NCBI GenBank assembly: GCA_964560765.1
Contig: CAZLMG010000019.1
Coordinates: forward strand, 1-64,000
DNA: 64,000 nucleotides
Direction of reading: 5' to 3'
From: CAZLMG01 sp964560765
GTDB taxonomy: Bacteria; Bdellovibrionota_B; Oligoflexia; Oligoflexales; CAZLMG01
Shown here: positions 8,140 to 15,734 of the stretch, in pieces
How positions within the stretch are numbered: position 1 is the first letter of the stretch
How the letters are laid out: each line of letters begins with the position of its first letter
Made by a program: the position numbers and the translations under genes
Notes under the pieces: model-generated
Told to the model about the DNA's origin: nothing
The model's database searches: none
The model's input: the letters and a program-made list of their open reading frames with translations, nothing else

Positions 8140-9933
8140 ATGACTCGTCATACCGCGCGCCGTCGGCTTTGGATTGGCCTGTTTGCGGGACTCATTCTCG
8201 CGCCTTGGGCCATTGCCCAGAATGGCTCGCAAGCTTATTACGACGAGGTCATGGACAGTCAGGGTCGCGTGCGGCCCTGGTACAAGGACGTCTATCGCAT
8301 ATACAGTGGCATGAGCCCGGCGCAAGTCGAGCAGTTCTTTGCCACGTCCCGTGCGGACTTTACCGGTGATAATGACCTGCTGCCGTTGCCTCGCCTGATG
8401 CTGGCTTCGGAAGTTCAGACGCTGAAACAAGGAGTTGAGCAGCGGGGTAATGCGATCCGCGCCTTTCTTGCGGACCATTATTCTGGGAAGAAAACTTACG
8501 CCAATGCCGGCATTTTCCCGCCAGGGGTACTGGAGCGCATCATCAAGCGTCATGGCGAGGAAGGCTACCAGGGAGTTCTGAGGCCGGAAGCCATTTCTTT
8601 CATTTATGGTCCGGATTCCATCCGTTTGGCTGATGGCTCGTTTGCCATCATCGAGGACAATCCCGTGTTTGTCGGTGGTTTCGGCGATCTGCCGATAGCG
8701 CGCGAGTCTCTCTTGCGGCAAATTCCCGAGTACCAGAAGGCCATTCAGAGCACAGGGGATCCTACCGAATTCTATCGCGCCCTTGTCGCCCAGTGGCGCG
8801 CCTTGGCGAACCCGCGCGATGGCATCATGGTGGTTTGGACGTTGTCGCCTGAAGAGCGGGCCGACACGGAAGATGTTCGCATCAATGAGATTCTTGGCAA
8901 GTTTGGTGTGCACGCGGTGGTGCACGGTGATGGGCAGCGTCTTTACGCAGATGCTCAGGGAAACACTTTCCTCGAATCACCACTGCCCAATGGCACGATT
9001 CATCGGCAGCGCGTCGGATTTCTGTTCAATCACGCCGAGCACAAAGACTTTGAGCCCCGTTGGCGCTTCAATAGGGAAAAGGTGCTTATGGATAAGGCCA
9101 ACTGGTTCAAGGAAAACTACGAAGTCGTCTATGCCCAGGGTGAACTCAAGCCCTACGATGCTACGATGAAGCAGTATATGCTGCAGTTTAGTGAAGTCGA
9201 CCGCCAACGCGAGTACAAACGCTTGATGGAAGTCCTTAGCCCGCGTGCGGATGGCACTATTGATTACGATCGCTTGCAGCAGGTTCTCGAGTCGAATCCC
9301 CAGCAGCGCTTTCGCTTGGATGAGTTCGCGGCTCAGCGGCCAATCGGCATTATGGAGGCGATGGTTTCTGGCAAGCTCCCTACCGCCAATAGCCCTGGGC
9401 TGGAATTTATTGGCGATAAAGAGTTCTATGTTTACGTCGAGAAACTTATTGAGTTCTACCTGCGCGAGAAGCCCGTTATCAAGAATTTGCCCACCCGACC
9501 AGCTGCCGTATACGATGCCTCGGGCCGAGCGCAGGCAAACCCGGCTGTCGTCGCGGACTTTCGTCGTAACCCTGAGAATTTCGTAGCAAAACCAGTCGGC
9601 GGTCGAGGGGGCGATGATATGTATATCGGGCCAAAACTCGATGCGGCGGGGGTCGAGGAGGCGATCAGCCGCATGCAAGCGAACCCGGGTAACTATATCG
9701 TCCAGGAGTTTCGCCATCTCTCGGTTCTGGGCAACTACATTGTCGACGCCCGGATGCACAGCTGGGTTAGCTCTGCTGGGTCCGTTGTATCTTGGGTGCC
9801 TTGGGGACGCGGATTGCCTATCGATGGCGATGGCAAGGTGAACCTGAGCGCCAAAGGCAAAGAAGTCACCATCATTCCGGTTATCGACCCTCAGTTCGGA
9901 GATTGCGGAAAAATGGACTTAAGGGCATTTTAG
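8140..9933 (+). CDS. Exported circularly permuted ATP-grasp family protein
   Basis: The 597-residue product has an Arg-rich n-region, a hydrophobic core and AIAQ cleavage site (residues 1-27): a clear Sec signal peptide. Immediately after it the circularly permuted ATP-grasp (DUF404/DUF407-like) pattern begins: YYDEVMDSQGRVRPWY, PLPRLMLASEV, GVEQRGNAIRAFLADHY, LADGSFAIIEDNP, then FYLREKPVIKNLPT, FVAKPVGGRGGDDMYIGPK and NYIVQEFRHLSVL. Family members are cytoplasmic ATP-dependent amide-forming ligases, so an exported copy is odd because free ATP is scarce outside the cytoplasm. Several usual blocks in the middle are diverged. It could be a degenerate binding protein. RBS AGAGGTG precedes the ATG. 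The gene is followed 43 bases later by a cation exchanger. Confidence 0.8.
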   Translation: MTRHTARRRLWIGLFAGLILAPWAIAQNGSQAYYDEVMDSQGRVRPWYKDVYRIYSGMSPAQVEQFFATSRADFTGDNDLLPLPRLMLASEVQTLKQGVEQRGNAIRAFLADHYSGKKTYANAGIFPPGVLERIIKRHGEEGYQGVLRPEAISFIYGPDSIRLADGSFAIIEDNPVFVGGFGDLPIARESLLRQIPEYQKAIQSTGDPTEFYRALVAQWRALANPRDGIMVVWTLSPEERADTEDVRINEILGKFGVHAVVHGDGQRLYADAQGNTFLESPLPNGTIHRQRVGFLFNHAEHKDFEPRWRFNREKVLMDKANWFKENYEVVYAQGELKPYDATMKQYMLQFSEVDRQREYKRLMEVLSPRADGTIDYDRLQQVLESNPQQRFRLDEFAAQRPIGIMEAMVSGKLPTANSPGLEFIGDKEFYVYVEKLIEFYLREKPVIKNLPTRPAAVYDASGRAQANPAVVADFRRNPENFVAKPVGGRGGDDMYIGPKLDAAGVEEAISRMQANPGNYIVQEFRHLSVLGNYIVDARMHSWVSSAGSVVSWVPWGRGLPIDGDGKVNLSAKGKEVTIIPVIDPQFGDCGKMDLRAF

Positions 9934-9976
9934 CGTAGTTTGCAGAAACTGAAATTTCCTGACGGACGGTGAATTG

Positions 9977-10945
9977 ATGATCATGCCTATTGCTGCTGTT
10001 GTGGGTGGTCTGGCGCTCCTGGTTTGGTCGGCTGATCGTTTTATTGAGGGTGCGGCAGCCGTAGCTCGCTATTTCGGTATGTCGGCTCTGTTGATCGGAA
10101 TGGTCATTATCGGCTTTGGGACATCGGCGCCAGAGATGGTTGTCTCCGCGATTTCGGCGACGCAGGGCAATCCAGGGATTGCCTTGGGTAATGCCTACGG
10201 TTCGAACATCACCAACATCGCACTCATTCTCGGTATCACAGCAGTCCTGAAGCCGATCAATCTCCATTCGCAGATTCTGCGTAAGGAATTGCCGATACTT
10301 AGCTTGGTTACGGGCCTCGCCGCCTACCAGTTGTGGGATGGCGACCTTACACGTATGGACGCGGCCGTCTTATTGGTGGTTTTTGCGATGCTCATGGGCT
10401 GGACAACCTGGGAGTCCATCTCGCAGCCTAAAGACACGCTGGGCGTGGAAGTTGAACAAGAGCTTGTTGTTCATGCTATGCCGATTCAACGGGCGTTCAT
10501 TTGGCTGTTTGTCGGTCTGATACTTTTGATCGTGAGTTCGCGCTTTTTGGTCTGGGGGGCTGTATCCATCGCCCAAACATTGGGTGTCAGCGATCTCGTG
10601 ATCGGCCTGACGGTCATTGCCGTGGGTACCTCTTTGCCCGAGTTGGCGTCTTCCATCATTGCCGCCCGCAAGGGAGAGCATGACCTGGCCGTTGGCAACA
10701 TCATTGGGTCGAATCTATTTAATACCCTGGCCGTGGTTGGTATCGCCGGGTCGATTCATCCCCTGACAGTGCCGGCGGAGGTGATGCAGCGAGACATACC
10801 TGTCATGGCGACCGTCACTCTCGCCATTTTTGTCTTTGGTTACGGATTTCGCGGCCCAAGTCGTCTGAACCGCGTCGAAGGCGGAATTTTATTATTGTCG
10901 TATGTGGCTTACACCGTGGTGCTGATCATGCAGTCAACGGCGTGA
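9977..10945 (+). CDS. CaCA-family Na+/Ca2+ (K+-dependent type) exchanger
   Basis: This inner-membrane antiporter has the two inverted repeats of the cation/Ca2+ exchanger superfamily. Alpha-1 reads GMVIIGFGTSAPEMVVSAIS...GNAYGSNITNIALILG and alpha-2 reads GLTVIAVGTSLPELASSIIA...GNIIGSNLFNTLAVVG. Both carry the paired acidic residue and the GN/GSN motif that form the ion site. About ten hydrophobic segments fit the family, and the 322-residue length is that of bacterial YrbG-type members. I prefer ATG 9977 over TTG 9974. The Shine-Dalgarno is weak. There is no obvious operon partner beyond the upstream ATP-grasp gene. Confidence 0.93.
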   Translation: MIMPIAAVVGGLALLVWSADRFIEGAAAVARYFGMSALLIGMVIIGFGTSAPEMVVSAISATQGNPGIALGNAYGSNITNIALILGITAVLKPINLHSQILRKELPILSLVTGLAAYQLWDGDLTRMDAAVLLVVFAMLMGWTTWESISQPKDTLGVEVEQELVVHAMPIQRAFIWLFVGLILLIVSSRFLVWGAVSIAQTLGVSDLVIGLTVIAVGTSLPELASSIIAARKGEHDLAVGNIIGSNLFNTLAVVGIAGSIHPLTVPAEVMQRDIPVMATVTLAIFVFGYGFRGPSRLNRVEGGILLLSYVAYTVVLIMQSTA

Positions 10946-11016
10946 TCGCTCGGCAACATGCGGCTGCCACAACGTTTGGGGCGCCGTGCTGTGCCGCATG
11001 GCCTTCTCGACTTGGA

Positions 11017-11730
11017 TTAAAAGTAGGTACGAAAAATTTCAGGATCGGGTTGCGTTTGCACATAGTGCAGTACAATCCGCAACTCAATGCTGTCACAGGC
11101 GGCAGAGTTGTCGATAAGGACTTCTAAGTTATAGATGTACTGCCATTGTTCGACCGGTACGCGCTCCCCTTCATTCAGCAGCGCTACTGTGCGCCGCAAT
11201 TGACCCCTTTCATCATCACCTTCGCCGATAACTCGCAATTGAATCACCGGTTCTCCGTGGCTGCAGCTCCTCGTCAACTTTTCTATGCTAGCAAGTCGGT
11301 AGTGTGTGATGTCAGTACTCGGATATGGGACCCGCCCAATCGGGTCAAATGTGGCGATGCCGTTCACATGTTTCTTCGCACTTTGCCAATCAACGGTAAA
11401 GGCCGCGAGCGGCTGAACGGGTTGCATGGGGTCTGTGAGACTCTTGCTCGTAACAGTCGCAATGGTGAACGGAGCACTTGACTGAGGAGTCGTTCCCTGC
11501 CTCGTCTCAGGCTTCTCGGTTTGCGGTTCTGAGCTCGGTGATTCATTCGCAGGCTCTTCCTTCGATTCCGGAGCCGATGGTAACGTTCGCTGGGATGACT
11601 TATCCATGTCGCCAAAATCGTCTTCGGCCATGGGATCGAATCCGCAACCAGGTAAGCTCAAAGCGAGCGCGATCAGCATCAGTTTGCAACGTTTCCAGGA
11701 TTTCAGGCAAAGACTTTGTGTGTAATTCAT
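11017..11730 (-). CDS. Hypothetical lipoprotein
   Basis: The 237-residue product starts with a charged n-region, a hydrophobic stretch and the lipobox LPGC (MLIALALSLPGCGF), so it is a lipoprotein. An acidic, Pro/Ser/Glu-rich linker (about residues 30-75) leads to a globular C-terminal domain with the segments AAFTVDWQSAKKHV and VPVEQWQYIYNLEVLIDNSAACDSI. No family is recognised. I start it at the ATG with AAAGGA seven bases upstream; the open frame extends 70 codons further but has no ribosome site. It lies convergent with the exchanger gene. Confidence 0.75.
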   Translation of the reverse strand: MNYTQSLCLKSWKRCKLMLIALALSLPGCGFDPMAEDDFGDMDKSSQRTLPSAPESKEEPANESPSSEPQTEKPETRQGTTPQSSAPFTIATVTSKSLTDPMQPVQPLAAFTVDWQSAKKHVNGIATFDPIGRVPYPSTDITHYRLASIEKLTRSCSHGEPVIQLRVIGEGDDERGQLRRTVALLNEGERVPVEQWQYIYNLEVLIDNSAACDSIELRIVLHYVQTQPDPEIFRTYF

Positions 11731-11946
11731 GGCTGGTCCTTTCATCAGTTTGTTTCGACAGGAGGAGCAGATTTCGCGACTAGCTCCTGTGCGCATCTTA
11801 AGCGAGCCGGTCGAATTCGCGGCTGCGTATTCGACCGCAAGTGAAGTCGGGTGAAGGCGGGATGGTAAGTTTGTGATGTTAGATTGGTGGGTTGTGGAGG
11901 CTGGCGGTGGCCCGCGAACATGCCCAAACGCCAGCGCCACCCGGGC

Positions 11947-13452
11947 TTAGGTCAAGCCGTGCATCATGCGCCGAATGCGTCGAGCGAGAATCATCACCAC
12001 CAAGCCAACCGCAAGTGGCAATAAAAACAAAAAGAGAAAGAAGTCGGCCTGGCCACCAAGAATCGTGAAGGCCTCACCTGCCTCGACCCGGCGCGAATAC
12101 GCGGCCACATATCCGGCGGTCACATTCGCAACGAAAAAGCTGCAAAAGTATAGGCCCATCATCAACGAGCCAAAGCGCGCCGGAGCGAGCTTCGTCACCA
12201 TCGATAAGCCAACAGGCGAGAGACACAGTTCACCCCAGGTATGAAACGAGTAAGCGAGGAGCAGCCAATGCGGTCCCGCGAGACCCGTCTCGGCCTCGCG
12301 CGCCCCAAAGATCATGGCCACGTAGCCCAGGCTGAGAAGCATCAAACCCAGGGCGAATTTTACCGGTGTCGACGGTTGTAGCCTTCGTCGATCCAGCCAC
12401 ACCCATAGCCAAGCAAAGAGTGGGGCAAAGGTGATGATGACAAAGGGATTTACGGATTGATACCAGGTGGCTGGAAACTGATAATCGCCGAGCATGCGGT
12501 CGGTCTTTTCCAGGGCAAACACGTTGAGCGAAGACCCAGCTTGCTCAAATGCGACCCAGAAGGCGATGGAAAAGAAGGAAAGGATAGCGATGACCGCCAT
12601 GCGCTCCCACTCTGGACGCGTTAACGGCGGGTGGGCAGGAGCCGTCGATGACTTGATGTCCGATGCAGCTTTCGCTGCCTGCGCATGCACCTTGGCTGCG
12701 GGTGCCAACCCAATATCGCCCAGATAGCGCGGACGCAGCCATTGATACGCCGCCAACCCCAGCAGCATGCCCACGCCAGCGCTGCCAAAGCCCCAGTGCC
12801 AGCCTACTTTCTCGCCAAGAGTTCCGGCAATGATGCCGCTGAGGAAGGCGCCCAGGTTAATGCCCATGTAAAAAATGGTGAAGCCGGAATCGCGGCGTGG
12901 ATCGTTGGCGTGATAAAGCTGCCCAACCATCACCGAAACGCACGGTTTGAAAAAGCCTGTACCGATGATGACCAACAATAATCCAGCCAAGAACGTGCCG
13001 ACAGCCATCGGCGAGTTGGCCAAAGTGACGGCCTCTCCGTTCGTCGATCCCGTCATGAAGAATTCGGTCAGAGCCAAGCAAAAGTGGCCAGCGGCGATGA
13101 TCCACCCACCCACAATCAGCGAGCGATGGGTACCCAGCATGCGATCGGCCAGCCAACCACCAAAAATGGGAGTCAGATAGACCAGGCCCGTGTACCAGCC
13201 ATAGAGCTTGTAGGCGGACTCTTCCGTCCAGCCAAACCCTGGGTTTTCACCGGTGGTTTTCGAGACAAGATAGAGGACCAGCAAGGCGCGCATGCCGTAG
13301 TAGCTGAAACGCTCCCACATCTCGGCGATGAATAGGACCCACAGTCCCCTCGGCTGTCGGCCATCGCCATGTTCCAGCGAGTGGGCGGCGGCCTGTTCGA
13401 TTTCGCCCATGGTTTTAAGGGCTTGCTCTTCTAAAGTCGGTTCTTTGGCCAT
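11947..13452 (-). CDS. POT/PTR2-family proton-coupled oligopeptide transporter
   Basis: This 501-residue major-facilitator-type inner-membrane protein imports di- and tripeptides with protons. The ExxERFxYY motif is present (EMWERFSYYGMRALLVLYLV), as is the PTR2 signature after it (GWYTGLVYLTPIFGGWLADRMLG, then GFFKPCVSVMVGQLY). About 14 hydrophobic segments are seen, the usual number for bacterial POT proteins. The gene starts 24 bases after the stop of a TIGR02147-type regulator on the same strand, so the regulator probably controls peptide uptake. The strongly charged N-terminal helix before TM1 is slightly long. Confidence 0.93.
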   Translation of the reverse strand: MAKEPTLEEQALKTMGEIEQAAAHSLEHGDGRQPRGLWVLFIAEMWERFSYYGMRALLVLYLVSKTTGENPGFGWTEESAYKLYGWYTGLVYLTPIFGGWLADRMLGTHRSLIVGGWIIAAGHFCLALTEFFMTGSTNGEAVTLANSPMAVGTFLAGLLLVIIGTGFFKPCVSVMVGQLYHANDPRRDSGFTIFYMGINLGAFLSGIIAGTLGEKVGWHWGFGSAGVGMLLGLAAYQWLRPRYLGDIGLAPAAKVHAQAAKAASDIKSSTAPAHPPLTRPEWERMAVIAILSFFSIAFWVAFEQAGSSLNVFALEKTDRMLGDYQFPATWYQSVNPFVIITFAPLFAWLWVWLDRRRLQPSTPVKFALGLMLLSLGYVAMIFGAREAETGLAGPHWLLLAYSFHTWGELCLSPVGLSMVTKLAPARFGSLMMGLYFCSFFVANVTAGYVAAYSRRVEAGEAFTILGGQADFFLFLFLLPLAVGLVVMILARRIRRMMHGLT

Positions 13453-13476
13453 GCGATCGATTCTCCCAGAAAAAAT

Positions 13477-14307
13477 TCAGTCCTGGGTTAATCGGAAAGC
13501 GCACATCTGCACAACCATAATCTCGTCGCAGTCATCGGCCGCGGCTGCGGCGCGTTCAATCTGCGAAATCGTCGTGCGCAGGATGCTTTGCACCTCGGGA
13601 AGTAAGCGTCGCGGCATGGCCGTGGTTAGGCCAATGAACTCAGTCTCGGTCGCTGGATCGTTGAGCCGATGCTTGGCTTGGTCGAGATGGGCGCGATGGA
13701 CACCGATCATCTCCACGGATCTGCGGTCATAGTAGGGATCAAATTCAATGGTCGCCTGCTGGTAGATGTCAGCAGCTTCGGTTGGAATGAGCCACTTTTT
13801 TTTCAGGACGAAGGCCAGCGACTCCTCAACTTCGCCGCGCGTCGCCATCCCACGCAAGCGACCACAGATGCGATCCACCGTCAGCGGCAAGTTAGGAATC
13901 CGGGCCATTTCAAAAATTGCCGCATGCAGCCAGTGTCGATGTATGTCTGTATCCTTGGTGGTCGCACGCATGGCCAATTCCCGAAAGGCGCGCACAGAAC
14001 GCTCCAACTCGCGTCGTCGCTTTTCTGTGCTCGCCTCCAATTTGACCAGCAGACTCCAATATTCTCGCTCGCGCTCGGCAAAGCCAAAGGCCTTGGCAAT
14101 CTTCTTGGCGGCATCCAAGGTCAAGGGCCGGCCACTCTCCAATGTTTTTTGAAAGAAGTTGGGAGTCGCAAAGCCGCATTGCTTGGCCATCTCGCGAAAA
14201 CTAAAGCCCACTTCCTGCGACTTCTCGACAACCGTCCGCAAATATTCCAGCGCCGATTCGAAAGGGTAGGGCGAAGGCCGCTGAACATCCGTCAATTTCT
14301 TGGCCAT
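13477..14307 (-). CDS. TIGR02147-family transcriptional regulator
   Basis: The 276-residue product opens with a YPFESALEYLRTVVEKSQ helix, then a helix-turn-helix segment FSFREMAKQCGFATPNFFQKTLESGRPLTLDAAKKIAKAFGF (about residues 36-76), then REREYWSLLVKLEAS. This layout (FLR-x-S-[FY]R-x-[IM]A...S-P-x-F, then E-x-x-Y[FW]-L) is the hallmark of the TIGR02147 family, abundant in Fibrobacteres and Bdellovibrionota. A mixed C-terminal domain with several arginines follows and could sense a ligand. It is cytoplasmic and probably DNA-binding. It is upstream of and likely cotranscribed with the POT transporter. The Shine-Dalgarno is weak. Confidence 0.85.
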   Translation of the reverse strand: MAKKLTDVQRPSPYPFESALEYLRTVVEKSQEVGFSFREMAKQCGFATPNFFQKTLESGRPLTLDAAKKIAKAFGFAEREREYWSLLVKLEASTEKRRRELERSVRAFRELAMRATTKDTDIHRHWLHAAIFEMARIPNLPLTVDRICGRLRGMATRGEVEESLAFVLKKKWLIPTEAADIYQQATIEFDPYYDRRSVEMIGVHRAHLDQAKHRLNDPATETEFIGLTTAMPRRLLPEVQSILRTTISQIERAAAAADDCDEIMVVQMCAFRLTQD

Positions 14308-14452
14308 GGGACCCCCAGGTGTGTGCCCAGCACGGGCCTAACCAACATATTTATCAGCAAGTTACGACCATTCTAGACGCCTAGAGACAGGCACGCAACT
14401 TGCTCAAAGGCTGGGCCTGTGCGGTCCCGTCCCGCTGCCTTTGGAGTTGAAA

Positions 14453-15730
14453 ATGCGGTTGCGAATTCTGCTAGTTGTTCCATCCATCCTGACGATCGGT
14501 GCCTGTCAACGCAACTCTGTCGCAAATAGCGGATTGACCGGCGTGGTCGCCGGAAATTCCAAGGCCGTGTACTGTCAGTATCCGCATCAACTTCTAGGCG
14601 GCAAACGAATCGAACAGCGAGCCGTTTATGAGGCGCGGAAGTTGGGTTTAACTCCAATGGCTGTTGAAGCGAAATCGACCGTCGAGCAAGAGCGCCTGCT
14701 GGCTGAGAGCATCCTAGCGACGATCAAAGATAAGGATCCTCTTTACTACGGACTGATGCGCGAATTCGTCGCCAATTTCGATAATCCGGAAAAGAAAATT
14801 GTGAATTACGAATTCGCCGTGAATATCGAGGATGCAAAATCGCAAGAAGGACCGGTTGTTCTACCTGCCGATGGGTTCTTAGAGACGGATGCTACAGGCC
14901 CAATCGCTGCGTTTAATCCCCTCTATGACAAGCCTCGATGTCAAACCCAATCCATCTTGCTGCGGGAAACGACGGATATCTCCGAGACACGCTACACGGT
15001 GGTCAAAGATCGCTGGAATGTTGATTTCGTGCGTGAATTCTTAGCAGCAGATTCCCGTCCAGACGCCTTGCATCCGGAGCTGGATTTTCTCGATGCGACA
15101 GGGCGAGTTGCGGCGAAGTTAGAAGAAGCTCTAGACACGCTGGAGACGGGTTCTGCCATCGCCAATATTCGCTACATTGCCCATCTCGTGGCTGGTCACT
15201 TTGCGAATATGCCTATGCATGAATATGCTGCCTGGAAGGATAGGCTGGGACTGAGTACCACGTTCTCGGTGGACTTGCCTAAAGGTGCCTATCTGCATCT
15301 CGAAATGGAATCCTTGCAGTACTTTCCTGCGGAACAGGGTGGCGGTTTGCGATCAGCGGACATTGCTCGCCGCAGTGCTACCGCTTTTCAAGCGCAAGGC
15401 GCGTGGGTCCGGCCTGAATTGGCTGGGCAGGAATATCATCTGGGTTTTTCCTGGGGTTCAATCGATTTCAATCCCGATGGGTCCATCAAGAGCATCTTTG
15501 GGCACCTGCGATCTGAGCATCACGAGGTCGGGCGCGGTCGCTGCTCCATTCACATGGCTGGGGGCGAGACCGGAACGTTTTGGTTCGAAGGCAACGCAGT
15601 GACGAAGATCGAGTATCCTAAGTTGGATCTTTACGGTTGCATTGATTCGCCACGCTTGCCGGAAAAGGCGCGAAGCGTCCAGTTGACGCCCCGCGGAGAT
15701 TTTGTAAGTTTTGAGCCGGCCGAACGCTAG
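14453..15730 (+). CDS. Hypothetical lipoprotein
   Basis: The product (425 residues) has a signal peptide with lipobox IGAC (MRLRILLVVPSILTIGACQR). The rest is soluble and mixed alpha/beta, without a motif I recognise. Pairs of cysteines occur near the start (YCQYPH), at PRCQTQ and close to the end (GRCSIH, YGCIDS). GGAG lies seven bases before the chosen ATG; an in-frame TTG four codons upstream is less likely. The gene is divergent from the TIGR02147 regulator and convergent with the large Ig-like gene, with four bases between stops. Function unknown. Confidence 0.75.
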   Translation: MRLRILLVVPSILTIGACQRNSVANSGLTGVVAGNSKAVYCQYPHQLLGGKRIEQRAVYEARKLGLTPMAVEAKSTVEQERLLAESILATIKDKDPLYYGLMREFVANFDNPEKKIVNYEFAVNIEDAKSQEGPVVLPADGFLETDATGPIAAFNPLYDKPRCQTQSILLRETTDISETRYTVVKDRWNVDFVREFLAADSRPDALHPELDFLDATGRVAAKLEEALDTLETGSAIANIRYIAHLVAGHFANMPMHEYAAWKDRLGLSTTFSVDLPKGAYLHLEMESLQYFPAEQGGGLRSADIARRSATAFQAQGAWVRPELAGQEYHLGFSWGSIDFNPDGSIKSIFGHLRSEHHEVGRGRCSIHMAGGETGTFWFEGNAVTKIEYPKLDLYGCIDSPRLPEKARSVQLTPRGDFVSFEPAER

Positions 15731-15734
15731 CTCG

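Noticed and set aside
7480..8925. Long minus-strand open frame of 481 codons
   Set aside because: It lies antisense to the ends of the TGase-like gene, ridA and the ATP-grasp gene, which have clear domains. Its own sequence has no domain, is Arg/Gln-rich and spans gene boundaries, so it is a codon-bias shadow.
8977..9759. Minus-strand open frame of 260 codons
   Set aside because: Antisense to the conserved ATP-grasp domain; no ribosome site or recognisable motif.
13669..14376. Plus-strand open frame of 235 codons
   Set aside because: Antisense to the TIGR02147 regulator, which has the family pattern; the translated shadow is of low-quality composition.
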